Source: Nymphaea colorata
Taxonomy: Eukaryota; Streptophyta; Magnoliopsida; Nymphaeales; Nymphaeaceae
Length of the DNA stretch: 64,000 nt
Direction of reading: 5' to 3'
Assembly: GCF_008831285.2 (NCBI RefSeq)
Contig: NC_045147.1
Location: 19,074,854-19,138,853, forward strand
The notes under the pieces were generated by a model, which did no database searches, was not told where the DNA came from, and saw only the letters and a list, made by a program, of their open reading frames with translations. Shown here in pieces: positions 49,501 through 62,867 of this stretch (position 1 is its first letter; every line of letters begins with the position of its first letter). The position numbers and the translations under genes are program-made.

Positions 49501-50551
49501 ACTTATGGCTATTTATTTATTAGAAAACATACTGGAGATTGGATCTTTTTAAAACTTGTTATGCAAATGGATGAAAAATCAACTACTCAGTAGCCATTAA
49601 AATTTGGCAATGAAATTTTAACGACCCCTTAAAGTTCTTCCAATGCTTGCATTTAGTGGCACGTGTGAGGTTTAGCCGTTCAGGCCTTCCAAAACCACCT
49701 GTTGGACATGCAGACAGTAAACACACATAATCATATGACAACCCGTCACGTTAAAAGCAACTTTTTGAGTTCTTTTCCCATGGCAACCTGGGTTCAATAA
49801 CAACACCAGTTTATTCATATCTCAAGTTAAAACAGCAGACAACCAAGTTGATGGGTTGAGTTAGGAGGCTTTCCCTTCCAAACTATCGTTCCGACCAGAG
49901 GCCACCAAAGCGAACTGGGAGTTGATAATAGTTATTAGGTTAACTTAAATAAACTCATGTCCAAAGTTGTTCACTGTAAACCATCTAGTCAAATTGAACA
50001 GACTACTCGGTGATCCTTAGAGTTTTATATGACTGCTCGGTGGTTCTTGAAGAGTTTTATACAGGTGCTGTGTGTATGCATGTGTGAGAGAGATTCAAAG
50101 TTGCAGCCAAAATAAACCAAACGTGCACCCGAAACAGTGAAGCAGAAGGCACCCAATCTAAAACAAGTTTTCTCCAACAAACTATATTTGTATTAAAGAA
50201 GAAAAAATCTTACAGCCAGGGAACTTTCATAGTAGCCCCAACAAAAGAATCAAACATAAAAATCTGTAAGCCGCTCTGCTGATCAGACAGGGTAAGTGCA
50301 AACAACCATTACTAACTGGCGCTTTCTACAGAAGAACGCCAGATACCAATCATTAAGATGCCACCGGAAAACCAAAGCTGAAGTTGAACTGGACCACTTA
50401 TCCTAGTCCTAGTCATTAAAGTACAATGCACAATGCCAATCACTTGAGAGTGGATGGTGATCACCAAAATTCTGATGTAGATGCAGCAATACGATCCCCA
50501 CGGAACAAAATTCAAGTGACATTAAATGATGCACAGAAAAGCATTTGGAAG

Positions 50552-53500
50552 TTATACTCCACAGGTAGAGCGATTTCCAGCAGCAAAACTACCATGTTTG
50601 CCAAGTCTTAGGGCTTTTGGATCGATGGAAATTGTCCCCACGGTTAGGATACTCAAATTGTCATCAGATCCCTCGGCCTTGTCAGCAGAAGAGGAGGAGA
50701 AAACAGAATTGTAGCCATTAACCTTGATCGGCATTGAGCCCACTGTGACAATGTCACTGGATACATTACTGTGTTTTTCTTCTGGCTCACTTGCAAGGGA
50801 ACTAATTTTCACAGTCGACAACATATTATCAACATCCTCAACTGGAACAGTCATGGTGTCTTCATTGGCATCATTAGCAGTTTGTGGTAGCACCTGACTT
50901 GTCTGCAGATCAACAGTGCCAACCAGTTTGCTGTTGGTCATTGACATGTCCAAGGTAAAGTCCTTGTAGCTCTGATTTTGATACTTCGTTTTCTTATCAA
51001 ATAAAGCTTGTTGACGCTCCTCATAATACATGAAATCATCCAAAATGGAAGTCTTTGAAGAGTAACTCTTGAAAATCTTCAGCATCTCAATACCTTGACT
51101 ATACTTTACCTGTAGACCAAAATGAGAATTAGTGATCAGAAGAAAAGGTACCTCTCCTGTAACTAAGGAAAAATAAGAAATATAAATAGGTTAATTGGAT
51201 TACGTGAACTAATGTTGTTCAGCATTGCTTCCAAACCAACAAAAGAATCATGTCCAGAATCCAGACATAGTGACAGCAACTTATTTAAAGCTCATGCAGC
51301 CTATTCTAAATTAGTGGCAGTCTGAGGCGGAGCATAGAGCTACTCATTTTGCTAGAGAGTCTATGTATGAAGTGAAAAGTTGGTTTTTATGGGAATGACC
51401 ATATTGGTTAGCACAAATTTAAATCCACTGGAATAAATATTAAACCAAGTGAAACTTAAACTTGGTCCAAAATCTGGCCATCAATGTCACGGTTATGCGT
51501 GTATGTGCACGCGCATGGAGGCTGTTTCAGGGGGGCATGTTTTTCAGTCTCCACTGATAGGATCCTCAATTTTGAGGTGGGGAAGGTTATGGAGAGGGGA
51601 GGAAGGGAAAAGACAAAAAGTAGGTGGCGTAGGTGAGAGAGAGAGAGAGAGAGAGAACAAAGAGGCAAAAAAAAACAGTCTGGAAAAGAAACCAATTTAA
51701 CCCATTCTGTACATATGTATATGTATACGGCCTTAGATTTGACCACCCAAATATCTGGATCTCAGGTGGCCACCTGGCAATTCTACCAGTTTCTGTGGTT
51801 TTAACTTTTTAAGTTTTGACAAATCCAATCATAAAAATGCAGTAGGAATCTTCAAATGTGTAAGACAACATAAACCTCAGGTGTATATTGAATTTTATAG
51901 AAGTTCACAAATCAACATTCAGATAGTAAAGTCCAACCTATACATCCAAAAAACATGAGCCTTTATTCTTACATTTTTTTATTTCTTATGTTGTACATGT
52001 GTCAACTATCCAAAAGAAAAGAAATGGTATAATGGCCAGATGGCCGCCATCCATATATTGGACGTCAAAATCTAGCTAACATGGCATATATTTTCCTTCC
52101 CACTTTCATATTAGTATGATTGATACAATTTCCTGTCTAGGCACTGGAAATCTACGGTGCATATAGAAAATCTAAACTTTATCTCTTCTTGCTCAGGAGA
52201 TTGATAGCATATCTTCAACATAAGCTTAGTTGACTCCCCATTTTCAGTTCTTCTTAGTACGACTATTGCATCTTCTTCCTGGGAGAAAACAGGTGCAAGA
52301 CCAACAGACCTTCCATGCAATATTCAACTTTCTGCTGTTTTATCAGTAAAAAAATTATCATTAATACTGTTCAACATAGATAGGCATTATTTTAATATTT
52401 ATTAGTGAAACTCTCATTCAAAGTAAACATTCGCTACTATGAGCTAACATATATCTTCAACAAGTACGTACAAAAGGCGAAATCTTAGTTCAACATCAAC
52501 AATACTGCTCAGCCGGCATCTATAGCAATTATTTTTCCAGAAGCTTCAACAGTAACACAACTTGAAGATCAGATAATTAAACACACTAAGTGTAATTTTT
52601 TAAGGTCATCTTCATTTTATGTACATACTAAACCCAAAACCCTAAGCTTCACAACTATGGTCCTCAGTAACTGCAAAGTCCTGATGCATTAGATAGAAAA
52701 GGACCATATAATAAGAAAAAGGTTCCCAGAATTTTGGAAAATCACTGCCTTCCTCTTCAAGCAAAATGCTCCCCATGCTCTATTTGTTAAACAAGAACCC
52801 ATTAGCTTCTGAACGGGAAATTCCCATAAGGTAACAAACAGCAAGAATAGATTATGATCCAAAGTAATGAACTGCTGCCATATGTCATATCAAACTCAAT
52901 GTATGCACGTATGCATCTCAACAACAGCCTTAGAACAAAAAATTGAATTTTTGTTTTATTTCTACATTGGCAAGGTGGGGTAGGCATACCCTACCTGCTT
53001 CTGCGAAGGAGATACACCCTGAGTATTAAACTCTTAACCTCCTTCAACTTGAAGGTCATAGGTCCAACCCAAGCCAACAGACAGAACACTTGTTGACCAA
53101 GAAACACTAAAAGCTGAAAGAGTCAAACTGCTCACAGTTACTCACCTCCTGTGTGTCCCTGCTATTAGTCACTGGCTTATTTTCATTATTCTCTAAGATT
53201 ATGTGCCGAAAATGAGGGTTTGGAACATCCTTTATTAGGTGCCACTTGACAGGAAAGCTACCATTCCATTTGTCCTGCTGCCAAAAATCCATATCCTTCT
53301 GAAAGTCAACAGGACCAATCATTTCTGCAACACCACAGAACTGCCCACTCGCATTAACCTGAAAAGTGGGCTGTTAGCTCAAGGATATAGAACCAAAGAA
53401 AAGTTTACAACAGATGGAAGGGTTAGACTGCTTACTGAAAAGAAAAGAAAAACAGGACATGCTCTATGCTTTCCTCCTGACCTTCTCTGTGCATCTGCAT

Positions 53501-55393
53501 AGGAAGCATCTAGCCGCTTGTTTCCATTCGGAGTACTTGACCATACGTTATATTTGATACTTTTGTGCACGTCGTCTTCACTATAAGACTTTATCACAAA
53601 GAATTTGGCATCAGGATAGCTAACAGGAAAATCATCTCTGTTGTAGTGATCAGCATAGATCAATATATTCTCCTTCATGTCATTACTGAAAGGCCGAGTT
53701 GAATAGACTCTTAAAGAAAGTGGAGAAGTCCACTGATTTTTAGACCTACTTGTTCTAGGGCCCCTGTTTTGTTCACTCAATGCATCTGGGCTTCTATCCA
53801 CATTGATCATAGCCATACCAAAATGCAACGGTTTGTTGGACTTGTTATTCATAGGCCATCCATGATGACCAGAGCCAACATCAACGACTCCATTCACACC
53901 TGTGGTCACTGTAATATTAACAGGCCTCTGAACTGGTGTCAACCTCCTTAAAGGGATATAATCTTTCACTTGAATAGTTGCAGGAGCACTTGAACTCTAG
54001 CAAGCACAATCAGCAGGAAAGTTATGTCAGCACACGTCCATTATCCAGAAGAGGAAAAATAACCAACACAGAGACAAACAGCTGACCAACCTGAGAGGTA
54101 CTGGTGGAGGAGAATATTTCTGGTGAAGTCAACTGCCTCACGGCACCTTCAGAGGTTCCAGGTTTTACATGTGCGGGTTGAAGCTTCTGAACAGGAACAG
54201 CCTGATGCTGCCCCACTCTCCCAGCCTCAGAAGAATGTGAAGAATGGCCATCAGAGGCATTCACTTTGCTCATGGATGAAGAAGGCACTGCACATGTTGC
54301 AACTTTACTGGCAACTGGAACAGACTTTATATCTATAGGTTTCAGAGTCTGAATGGAAGTACCCTGTTTTTCCACTTCTCTTTTAGGCTTTAACGGGCCA
54401 TCAGAGATGGTTACCGTAGTCACAGAAGCAGGTGTTGCATATGTTCCACCTGCACCATCTAGTCCACTGGAACTCGAGCTAGGAACACTAAGCAATGAAT
54501 TGGCAGGTAAACTACAAGTTGGAATGTCAGAACTAGGCTGAAAAACTATTGGAGAGAAACTGGAAGACGAGACAGCATGTTGATAAGATGTACTGCCATA
54601 ATATGGTTGAGACCCTACAAACTGGCCATCCATGCCAATGATAGCTCCAGGTATATAGGGGTTGAATGGGTTGTAAGCAGACTGTGCATATCCATAATTT
54701 GGTGGGTAATATACATAGGGCAAACCTTCAGCTTGAAGAGCCTGCAAAAATGAAATGCAATAGCATTAGCTTAGAGGGTTTCACCAACAAGGCCAACATT
54801 ATATCCAAGTTGGAGATATCAATCATTGTCAAGCTCTGTCAATCTCATGAAACAATGAACACTGAACATGGCTTGAAAACCGGTTCAATAGTGGTGAACC
54901 AGTGACCAAGAAAGGGACAAGCACAAAATGCAAAAGAGGAAATAAAGAAAACTTACAGAGTACTGGAGATCTTGGTTATCCACTTGCAAGACCCTACCGT
55001 GGTTGTCCCAGTCTCCAGCTGCTTGATAGCCTAACAATAAATCAAAGTTCTCAGAAACTGTGACCTGCACAAAAAACACTTGAAAACAAATCCAAGAACC
55101 ACAAATAAGAACACACCTGTACAGTAATACCCATAGTAGCCAGTTGCAGCAGGACAGTATAGCCCCTGGTCTACTACAAAGGCAGGTGCTGCTTCATTAT
55201 CCATAACATTCACAGAAACTGTGGCACCCAGTGGATTCAGATCAGCACCCTGTTTCTTAAGCAGAAGGTGATATATAAGTTATTGAGCAAGGCGACAATC
55301 AAGAACTGAGGAAAAACAGAAACAAGCAATCTCAGACAACCCTACCAAATAGGCCTCCACTCTTTTAGCTACGGAGCCATCACGCCTTTCCAT
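50552..55393 (-). CDS. YTH-domain m6A reader (ECT family)
   Basis: Predicted cytoplasmic reader of N6-methyladenosine in mRNA. Seven coding exons: 55346-55393, 55117-55249, 54957-55030, 54091-54741, 53436-53996, 53146-53358, 50552-51109; 745 aa. The N-terminal half is disordered and Tyr/Pro/Ser-rich ([39 protein letters not shown]), typical of plant ECT proteins. The YTH domain runs from about residue 433 ([21 protein letters not shown]) to about 575 ([18 protein letters not shown] then EMLKIF). The presumed aromatic-cage tryptophans are W454, W515 and W520, and the last two keep the five-residue spacing seen in YTHDF proteins. A short basic insertion (RRSGGKHRA) follows the first Trp region. 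An intron of 2.0 kb splits the domain's C-terminal part. The ATG at 55393 is the first in frame; a 5' UTR exon probably lies near 57121-57300. Confidence 0.94.
51636..51656. repeat. Short (GA)n tract in a YTH gene intron
   Basis: About 10 GA units in the 2.0 kb intron of the YTH gene (51110-53145). The rest of that intron shows no coding or RNA features that I can identify. Confidence 0.9.
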
Positions 55394-57300
55394 CTCAAAG
55401 TACAGCTAACAATAGTATAAAAAGGCAAGTCATGGAATGATTAAGAGGAAATTTTACAGTGTAACATCATATAAGAGCTATTACAGATTAACCATTCTGG
55501 AATCTCTTCAAATATTCAAATATAAAGAACCTTCACAAACAGAACTTTGATGAATCAAATCATGTGGAACAGCTGAGACTCAGGTTATCTCAGGTCCAAA
55601 TCTGGCCATGAAAAAGGCTGTACGTGGAGATCAAGTTGAAGAAAAATCTCAACCCAGTTCCCTGCCTTCACTTTCCGTAGATTTGGTAGATCTCACCTTC
55701 GAGTATTTGCATTCGCCCACTATCTATAATTTCAAAATTAACAAGGACAAGCAGAGCTGCTTCACAGCCCGAATTTGATAAGCAAAGTCATCATTTCACT
55801 AAAGCTGGAGAGAGAACACTGACCAAACCCAACAATCGCACTTGTTCAAGCTTGAGCACGTTTTTATTCATTTATCTACTACGTATCATCTGAACCAAGT
55901 TTTCCCACCAGAATCACTAAAGGTAGAATATCATAGCATTAACTTCACCAGTCCAACTTTAGCATGGTCATAACAGTATACTGGTGGCTCATCAACTAGC
56001 ATTCAGCTCTTCAGATCAAGCAAAATAATGAATCTGAACAAATGCCACGGCAAGGCATTGCATCTTCAGACCATTCTAGGCAAGATATTGCAACTTTAAA
56101 ATTCAGATTTAAATGCACCAAATGCTGGAGAAACTACTACATAACTGGGAGAGAAAAAGGTGAACCGTATTTAAAATTGAAAAAGTGAACATCTGCACCC
56201 CCGCACATCTAGTCAATGGGAATTCTAATAGACCAATCGTCAAATAACAACATATCAAATTACTAAGTCCAACATGAACAAAAGGAACCTGTCATCTTTG
56301 GGGCGAGAATTTTGATCACCAGAAATCAAACACATATCGCTGAATTACATAAACGAACATCACCAGCTATTTGTCCAATTTCCAACATCCAAACATACGA
56401 AGTTCTGACTAACACCAAGTAAGAATGAATTCAACAACAAGACATTTTGCCATTACGCGTTCTAAACTAGTAAGGGTGCACAAAAGAAAAGAAGCAGACA
56501 ACCACCCATCACACCTTTTCTGATAGTTAAAATAGGTGTCATGTCTAACAGAGGAGAGATTGTGAAAGCCCAAAACTGAAAAAAGCCATATAATTAACAT
56601 AACCAACAATGTACCCAATTATCAATGCACCCATCAACAAAACTTAATTTCATTAAACAGACATAATTTAGAAACCAATAACGCTAAGTTCCAATCAATT
56701 ATTTGGAACGACTTTTCAAATGTCTACTAAATACGACGCTTCCACAATCAAGAGTGGAGGCAATTTGATTCAATCACACTTCTAAAAGAACAACCAGAAA
56801 CAGAACAACGCTCCCTAATCAAAAACCAGGTGAACTAGGCAAAATTACGATCAACCATTCAAGAAAAACATACACAAGCACCGATCAATCAAGTCATGAA
56901 GATTGAATAACCCAAACCAACAAAGAAACAAAAGAACCGCAATGTATCAAATAACACAAAGCCCTCCATGCAAAGTCCCTCCCATACCCGATTATCAATA
57001 GCGCCACGTAAACTTCAAACTAAGAAAAGAACCCCAAATCAAAAGAGAAACAATACGAGAAAAGCAGAAACTGAAGAAACAACAACAAGCATATGGAAAA
57101 TGCGGGTGGATCAACGATTCACCTGACGGGCTCCCTAATTCATGGATGCTGTCGAGCAAATATTTGCGTGCCACCCACCAAAGATCAACCGTCCCACAGG
57201 AGGCACAGTCCCAGGGAGCATCCTTTGAGCTCAACTAAAAAGCCCTAACCCTAGCAAGAGAAAAGGAGGGAAGGAATAAAGGAAGGGTAAGGAAATGGGG
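55394..57300 (-). other. Presumed 5' UTR intron and leader of the YTH gene
   Basis: On the minus strand a donor-like CCGTCAG/GTGAATC near 57120 and an acceptor-like ATTGTTAG/CTGTACTT just upstream of the ATG at 55393 suggest a 1.7 kb intron in the 5' UTR. Nothing else recognisable is seen in the interval. Confidence 0.5.
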
Positions 57301-59140
57301 TTGTGGGAAGAGAGAGAGAGAGGAGAGAGATTAATATGGCAAAAACAGGACCAGTGCCTTGGTGGTGGCTTCCCAGTTCCCATTTTGAGTATGACCACAA
57401 TAGTCATCCTGTGGCCGAAGGAATTTCAATTATGGGATTGAGATCATTCGGGTCAATCTCATTTCCTCATGCCATATTTTCAAGACATTTTTCATTTAAA
57501 AACCTGTATTTTCGTCATAATTTTGAAACCCGCGCTTTTCCAAATTTCCTTGCCGCAACTGCTAATTAAACTAAAGTAACAATCGGCGATCTGAAAAAGT
57601 ATGATTCTTTATATTGTTTAAAATAAGCGTTTTTCAATCTTATAAACAAAACCATTATTAATAAGCAATGGTAAAAGCAAATCCTCATTTAACTGTTGTT
57701 ATCAACAGAGAAGCTTATATAACAAAATCGCCAACATAGGTTGATTTGAAAATTATAAACAAAAGTAGGCCCCAAGAAAAATTCTCCACCGCCTTCTCGC
57801 CCTTAGCCAATGACTGTCAGAAAACGCAAAGTTGGTCACCTTTTATGGATGCTCAAAGCTGTGCCGGGCAGAAAGACTCTCAAGGGAAAAAGATAAAAAA
57901 ATTTGGTACTGAAAGATTTTACCTCACTGTGATTGAACTGTTGTTTTGTTTCGATTGAATAAAAAGTTTGCAAGTCATTGAAAGTTGCTAACAAGTGGAT
58001 ACTGAGTAGCAACTAGTGTTGTTTACTATTGCTGTTATTAGTTAGTATTGGCTCAGACTGTTCTTACTGATTAAGGAAGACGATTTCGTCTGAGGCGGCC
58101 ATTTTTATGCTTCTCTCATGAATTTGACGTCCCACCGGACGACTCTTCTCCTGACAACCATTTATGGTGCTGGTTTAATTAGTCTTTGTTTCAAATAAAG
58201 GTTTTACATCAAATAATGAGGTTTATGTTCATTGATTGTATGATGATGAGGCTAGACAGCATGTTTCCTCCATGTCCGCATTGACATTTCCACTCAGCTA
58301 GACGTTATGTTGCATCTGAATTCGTTAATTCTCCATTTGTTTTCAGGCTGAAATCATGGTTGCCATCTGAAGACACTTTATTATCAGCAGTTCTAGTGGA
58401 ATAGTCTTTTACAAGGTAGTTATCTGTTTCTCATTATTATTTCCTAGGAAACTTTTCTGTTCTTTGTGGTTAGTTAATGTTGGTAGAGAAATCAGCAAGT
58501 ATGCTTGTTATGTACAATATCACTGTTCATAACTAGTTTTATTCACACACAAATTCCTGCACATGTCGAGAGAAATTTTTGATGGGTACCACTAATTCTA
58601 GATGTTATGTGTCATAAAAATTTCTTAGACAGTGATGCTTTGTCTTAGGGTCCTGCATGTAATTGTATAGATGTACTTGCATAATGCACATGGAACACTA
58701 TTGTTCCAATCTTTGGAACAAATTCATAAGTATTAAAATAAAGATGAGGATGAGCTCAGATATGACTGTAATGTATTGTATCATGTGACCTCAATCCTTG
58801 TTGGATCAGGATAGCTATATCCAAACCCAACAATTTGCCATGGTTGAATGTTGTCTTTTCATATTTAGAAAATGCAGATTTTCACCAAAGTCAAATTGAT
58901 TTTCAACAAAAAATTCATAAACCTGGAAGTTCATATCTGATATCAGCTACCATGATCCAATTCAAGGGCTTATACTCAGGTCTCCTGTTTCACACCAAAC
59001 TTGACCCTCTCGTGCAAACGGCGTTTAAATTGCTGCTCCGTCACTGGAAAATGGAACACCGCTGTTCTTTTTTGCCGAAAAGGCGAGAACCGACCGCGGT
59101 CACCGCACACTGATGCAAACACCGGACACGGACGCTCGGT
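57301..59140. other. Intergenic region between divergent genes
   Basis: A short GA tract near 57309-57330 adjoins the YTH 5' end. The rest is A/T-rich without a supported exon. It should contain the promoters of the minus-strand YTH gene and the plus-strand gene starting near 59.1 kb. Confidence 0.5.
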
Positions 59141-59162
59141 ACAGGCGCCTCCGTCGTAACAC

Positions 59163-59358
59163 GTGAGTGAGTTCTGCAGTGTTCCGTGCGTTTGGACGGG
59201 ACAGCGGTCCGGGTTACTCTTTGAAGGCGCAAGAAATGCTGTGAAACTCTTGCTTTCCTGTTCCTCCTCCTCCTCCGCCGCTCAACCGTCGTTCGTCCGT
59301 GGCTACCGTCGCATCCCCTGGAGAAGTCGCCGTCGCTTCTCCAACCAGTTGAAGGAAG
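59163..59358 (+). other. Putative 5' UTR exon of the basic-protein gene
   Basis: GC-rich segment ending in a donor-like GAAG/GTATGC. It is open in one frame (65 codons from an ATG at 59163). However, no splice to a later exon keeps that frame joined to the conserved part, so I treat it as leader. The true transcription start is unknown. Confidence 0.4.
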
Positions 59359-59368
59359 GTATGCGCAT

Positions 59369-59371
<3 letters not shown>

Positions 59372-59403
<32 letters not shown>

Positions 59404-59450
59404 CCACTCTCCCCAACCCATGGCTGAATGACCCAAAAATCGCCTGCTCC

Positions 59451-59504
<54 letters not shown>

Positions 59505-59570
59505 CCACTCTCCCCAACCCATGGCTGAATGACCCAAAAATCGCCTCCGCCACTCTCTCTCTCTCTCTCG
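59372..59570. repeat. (CT)n tracts with a duplicated 60-bp block, period about 101 bp
   Basis: CT tracts at about 59372-59400, 59455-59500 and 59553-59569 flank two near-identical blocks (59401-59452 and 59502-59553). Each block reads TCCCCACTCTCCCCAACCCA, then TGGCTGAATGACCC and AAAAATCGCCT. The array lies just inside a putative first intron (donor GAAG/GTATGC at 59358) of the downstream gene. Confidence 0.93.
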
Positions 59571-61141
59571 TTCTCATGTTCTCGCCCAGGCCTTTTTTTT
59601 GTTAATATTAGCTGTATGAGTTCGTTCGTTGCACATGAACCATAGATGAGATGCCTCAGATATAAAGTTGGTAGGAGTGCACATGATCAACTGATTTTTT
59701 CCTCACCATCGTGTTGGATCATACTTTTTTCCTTTCTCTCTTTACTTATTCAGGGGAACATCAAATTCAGGATATGCAGAACCATACAAACAATACTCGC
59801 TTTGATGGATTCTGCCTTCTTTATTGTGGCTAAATTTTTCAGAAAATTATTACTCTTGATACGTTTTTTTGTAACTGATCTGCTCTATTAAGATTGTGAA
59901 TCTTAGCATGTTACTGGAGGGAGAGGCCCCTGCTGTATAGATCAACTAGTTGAATATCTCTCTTCATTTTCCTGCAGGGGGAGGCTATAATCTACCTTAA
60001 CAAGTTCATGAATCTTGAAACTGATTTTTAGGATAGGATGCTAACTGATGCGCATGTGCCGTATCCAGTGGTTGTTTAGTTTAGCTGTAAGCGAGTGGCT
60101 TTTCCTATATTTCTTGTCTGACTTCATTTCTTCAGAAAACACTTTATATAAATCCGACTCGACAATCTAGCAGCGCTAAAAGAACCCATTTCCCAGTGAA
60201 TATCCTCCGTGCACCTTTCAGGTTGTGTACTTCCTGCCAAAAAGTGGGCTGAGGATTTTTTTTTCATTTCAGGTGAAGTAACCCGCGATATCTAGGATTT
60301 TAGGTTCTGGTTGTTGCCAAAAACGAGGTCCGGCCCTTTTCATCGTGGTGAGTTTTTTTTTCCTCTGATTCTCCCTCTCTCTCCTTTAAGCAGCAGGTCG
60401 TTGTAAAGGAGGGATTGGTGGTAGTTAATTGTTTGCAAGTCTCTTGCACCTCTGTTGTCCTCCTTGTCATTGTCATCTTTGTCGTTCTCCTGTTGAGTTC
60501 TATTGGGGTTTGAAGAAAAGGCATATATTTCTTGCTTCAGTTTCTTATATATCCGCTTCTCTCTTGCTTCAGTTTTCTCAGTGCCTGTATCCTTTTCTTC
60601 TTGCAGTTTCTAAAGTAGATTACATGGACGGGTTTCTACTTTTCATATAAAAGTTTCTGTGCATTTGAACTGCGTCATGTAGAGAGCAGTTGGTATTCGA
60701 CACACTATTGGAGTAAAAAATGCGGGTTTGATTCCTTATGCCGTCTAGAATGATGTGCAGATGTGACTCTTCACAATATTCTTGCAACTCTAGTTGTTAT
60801 GAAATGTTATGATTGTTGCTTTCGAGCTAGCTTGAGCATGCAGATGCTTCTATAAAAGGCAGCTCTGCCATCTTTTTTTTTTTTTGGGTGGAATTTGTTG
60901 TGTTCAGGAAGATTGAGGGCCTCTATTTATCTTTGCTTCCCCTTGCGCTCTTTTGGGCCTTTTCCCCTTTGTTCATCATATTGCCAACCATTATGGAGTT
61001 ATTTTTAATGCACTTACATATGTAGGGAAGTTAAACAAGTGGAAAAGGTTGGCCTCTTGGAGGAACGGTGAGTGAGATATTGCCAAACAAGTGGTTTTTA
61101 GAGGAAGGTGGCGAAGCATTATAAGTGTTGATTTGCCTGAA

Positions 61142-62867
61142 ATGACATCCAGAGTGCTCAAAGGACTTATTTCCCCTCTTCTCAAGAGTCCTTCTAAAGC
61201 CTTGCCTTATTTGGCCTCTCTGCACTCCAATGTCACAAATCCTTTTCCTTCAACCGTTGCAACTCTTGTTTTGCCTGCTAGATGTTTCCGTTGCCATCCC
61301 CCATGGAACTCCATCCTGATTTTTCAGCCATCGGTCATGCATATTCACAGTTTGACTGATACCCGACTGCCCAAGCGAAGACCAAGTGATAAACCAAGAA
61401 GAAAGAGGGCAAGTTTGAAGCCTCCTGGTCAGTTTTCCAGACCACCATCTTTTGCATTTTTTCAAATGAAACGAAAAGATGTGGTGAAGTTCAGAGAAAC
61501 ACAATGATATGGATCCATTGATGATGCAGGACCTTATGCTTGGGTGCCATATGTACCTGGAGAACCTATAGCTAGCAATCGACCCAATGAAGGAAGTGTG
61601 AAGGGGAGGAACCAAAGAAAACGGATGAAGCAGCGGCAAGCATTTATAGTGGTAAGCATCTCCAGCAAGTTGAGCACATGTACATTTTCACACACATAAA
61701 GATGTGTAAAAGAGTGTGGGCATACCAAAATTGCACTAAAAATAATAGTGTAATTAACCTAATGTTGGAAAACTGTCTCAAGTTTCAGAATATTTTGATT
61801 TCTTCTTGTCTGTACGGTCAAAGTTTCTTAGTTGAAGATGTCATGACGAGGTTTTTTTTGTCACCTAAGTCAATGAGCGATCTTCTTTCTTTGAGGTGGA
61901 TTACTTTATGGTCCTCCCTAATGGTTAATTTTATAGTGCACTTTTTACTTGATATTGCTCTTGTCACAAGCATGAGATTTTAGAGGCAGCAGTCACAGTT
62001 GTTGGCTAGCCAATCAACAGTGACCATGTGAAGGGCAAGTGCTAGGATTCAGTAATGCATAATTGTGCTTGGATAGTTAGATAGTCATCCCATGTTCCAA
62101 GCTATTGCCTCTGGAGATTTATAGCACCTATGGGTGGATGTCGGATGATTGATCATCAATAGATCTCCTAAAAGATCTTTTCCATCCATGACAATAGGAA
62201 ACTGGAGCTTTAGAGTTTAGATCTTAAAGTTGGACTCATCAGTATTTGGTAGTTTTGAGTGCAAGGTCCATGTAATGCCACTGGTCTCTTGCACTGTACT
62301 TCATTTACTAGAACGCACCAGAGACTGTGATTTCCTTAACAATGGCAATTTAAAGAAATGCTGCTTCTAAGTTTTCTCAATACCAGCAAAGGTCATTAAC
62401 TTGTAGACAGGCTTTGTGCAATGATATCCAATCTAACATTACTAGAAGCTTCATGTTAAGTTCTCATCTCAACTGCTGATGATGGTTAATGTGACTTAGC
62501 TTTTCTTCTCTTCTGTGTTAGTGTGTCAAAATTAATGCAATGGACTGGGTAAATCCATTAAATTGTCTTCTTTTTTACTCTTTTGTCATCTCTGCTTTCT
62601 GTTGTCAGGGATTCCTTTTCTTGTTATGTAATTTCTTGTTGATTGTCTATACCTGATTATTCATGATGATCATGTACTTGCTGAATTCTGTTCAATAATC
62701 AGTCTGAGGCAAAAAAACGGAAGGCTGAGATGAAAGAAGCAAGGCGGAAGAGGAACATTGAGAGAATAGAGAGGAAAATGGCTGCTGTTGCTAGAGATCG
62801 AGCTTGGGCGGAACGACTAGCAGAGTTGCAGAAACGTGAATCTGAGATGAAAGAAGCTGCCGCATAA
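61142..62867 (+). CDS. Small basic protein with mitochondrial-type leader, function unknown
   Basis: Three coding exons: 61142-61427, 61530-61651, 62703-62867; 190 aa. The start is the first ATG of the open frame entering exon 1. Residues 1-45 are rich in Ser, Leu and Lys/Arg with almost no acid (MTSRVLKGLISPLLKSPSKA), as in mitochondrial presequences. Residues from about 77 read RLPKRRPSDKPRRKRASLKP, then PYAWVPYVPGEPI and EGSVKGRNQRKRMKQRQAF. The C-terminus is a Lys/Arg/Glu-rich helix, likely coiled coil (ERIERKMAAVARDRAWAERLAEL). I believe this is a conserved plant protein, possibly an organellar ribosomal or RNA-associated protein because of its charge, but I cannot name the family. The 5' UTR probably begins near 59.16 kb (donor at 59358) and is spliced to a point shortly before 61142. 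Confidence 0.8.

Larger units (their letters stand above)
42338..50551. other. Intergenic region upstream of the boron transporter and downstream of the YTH gene
   Basis: The first few hundred bases are the presumed 5' UTR and promoter of the minus-strand boron transporter. The last few hundred bases (about 50180-50551) are the presumed 3' UTR of the YTH gene. Between them are short non-autonomous repeats (43580-43790, 44094-44175, 44575-44712, 45474-45600, 46360-46565) and A/T-rich DNA. No coding exon is supported; the 94-codon minus frame at 47815-48099 has no recognisable domain. Confidence 0.5.

Noticed and set aside
59163-59528. Plus-strand open frame at 59163 as the coding first exon of the basic protein
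   Set aside because: It ends in Ser-Leu repeats from CT tracts unless spliced at 59358. No tested splice path keeps it in frame with the conserved exon.
59041-59577. Minus-strand 178-codon frame rich in Arg-Glu repeats
   Set aside because: The Arg-Glu runs are GA tracts read in frame, and the rest is antisense to the GC-rich leader of the plus-strand gene.
61026-61067. A 42-nt coding mini-exon between good-looking splice sites
   Set aside because: Its phase cannot be joined to the open frame at 61142 with a realistic intron. It may be part of the 5' UTR but not of the coding sequence.
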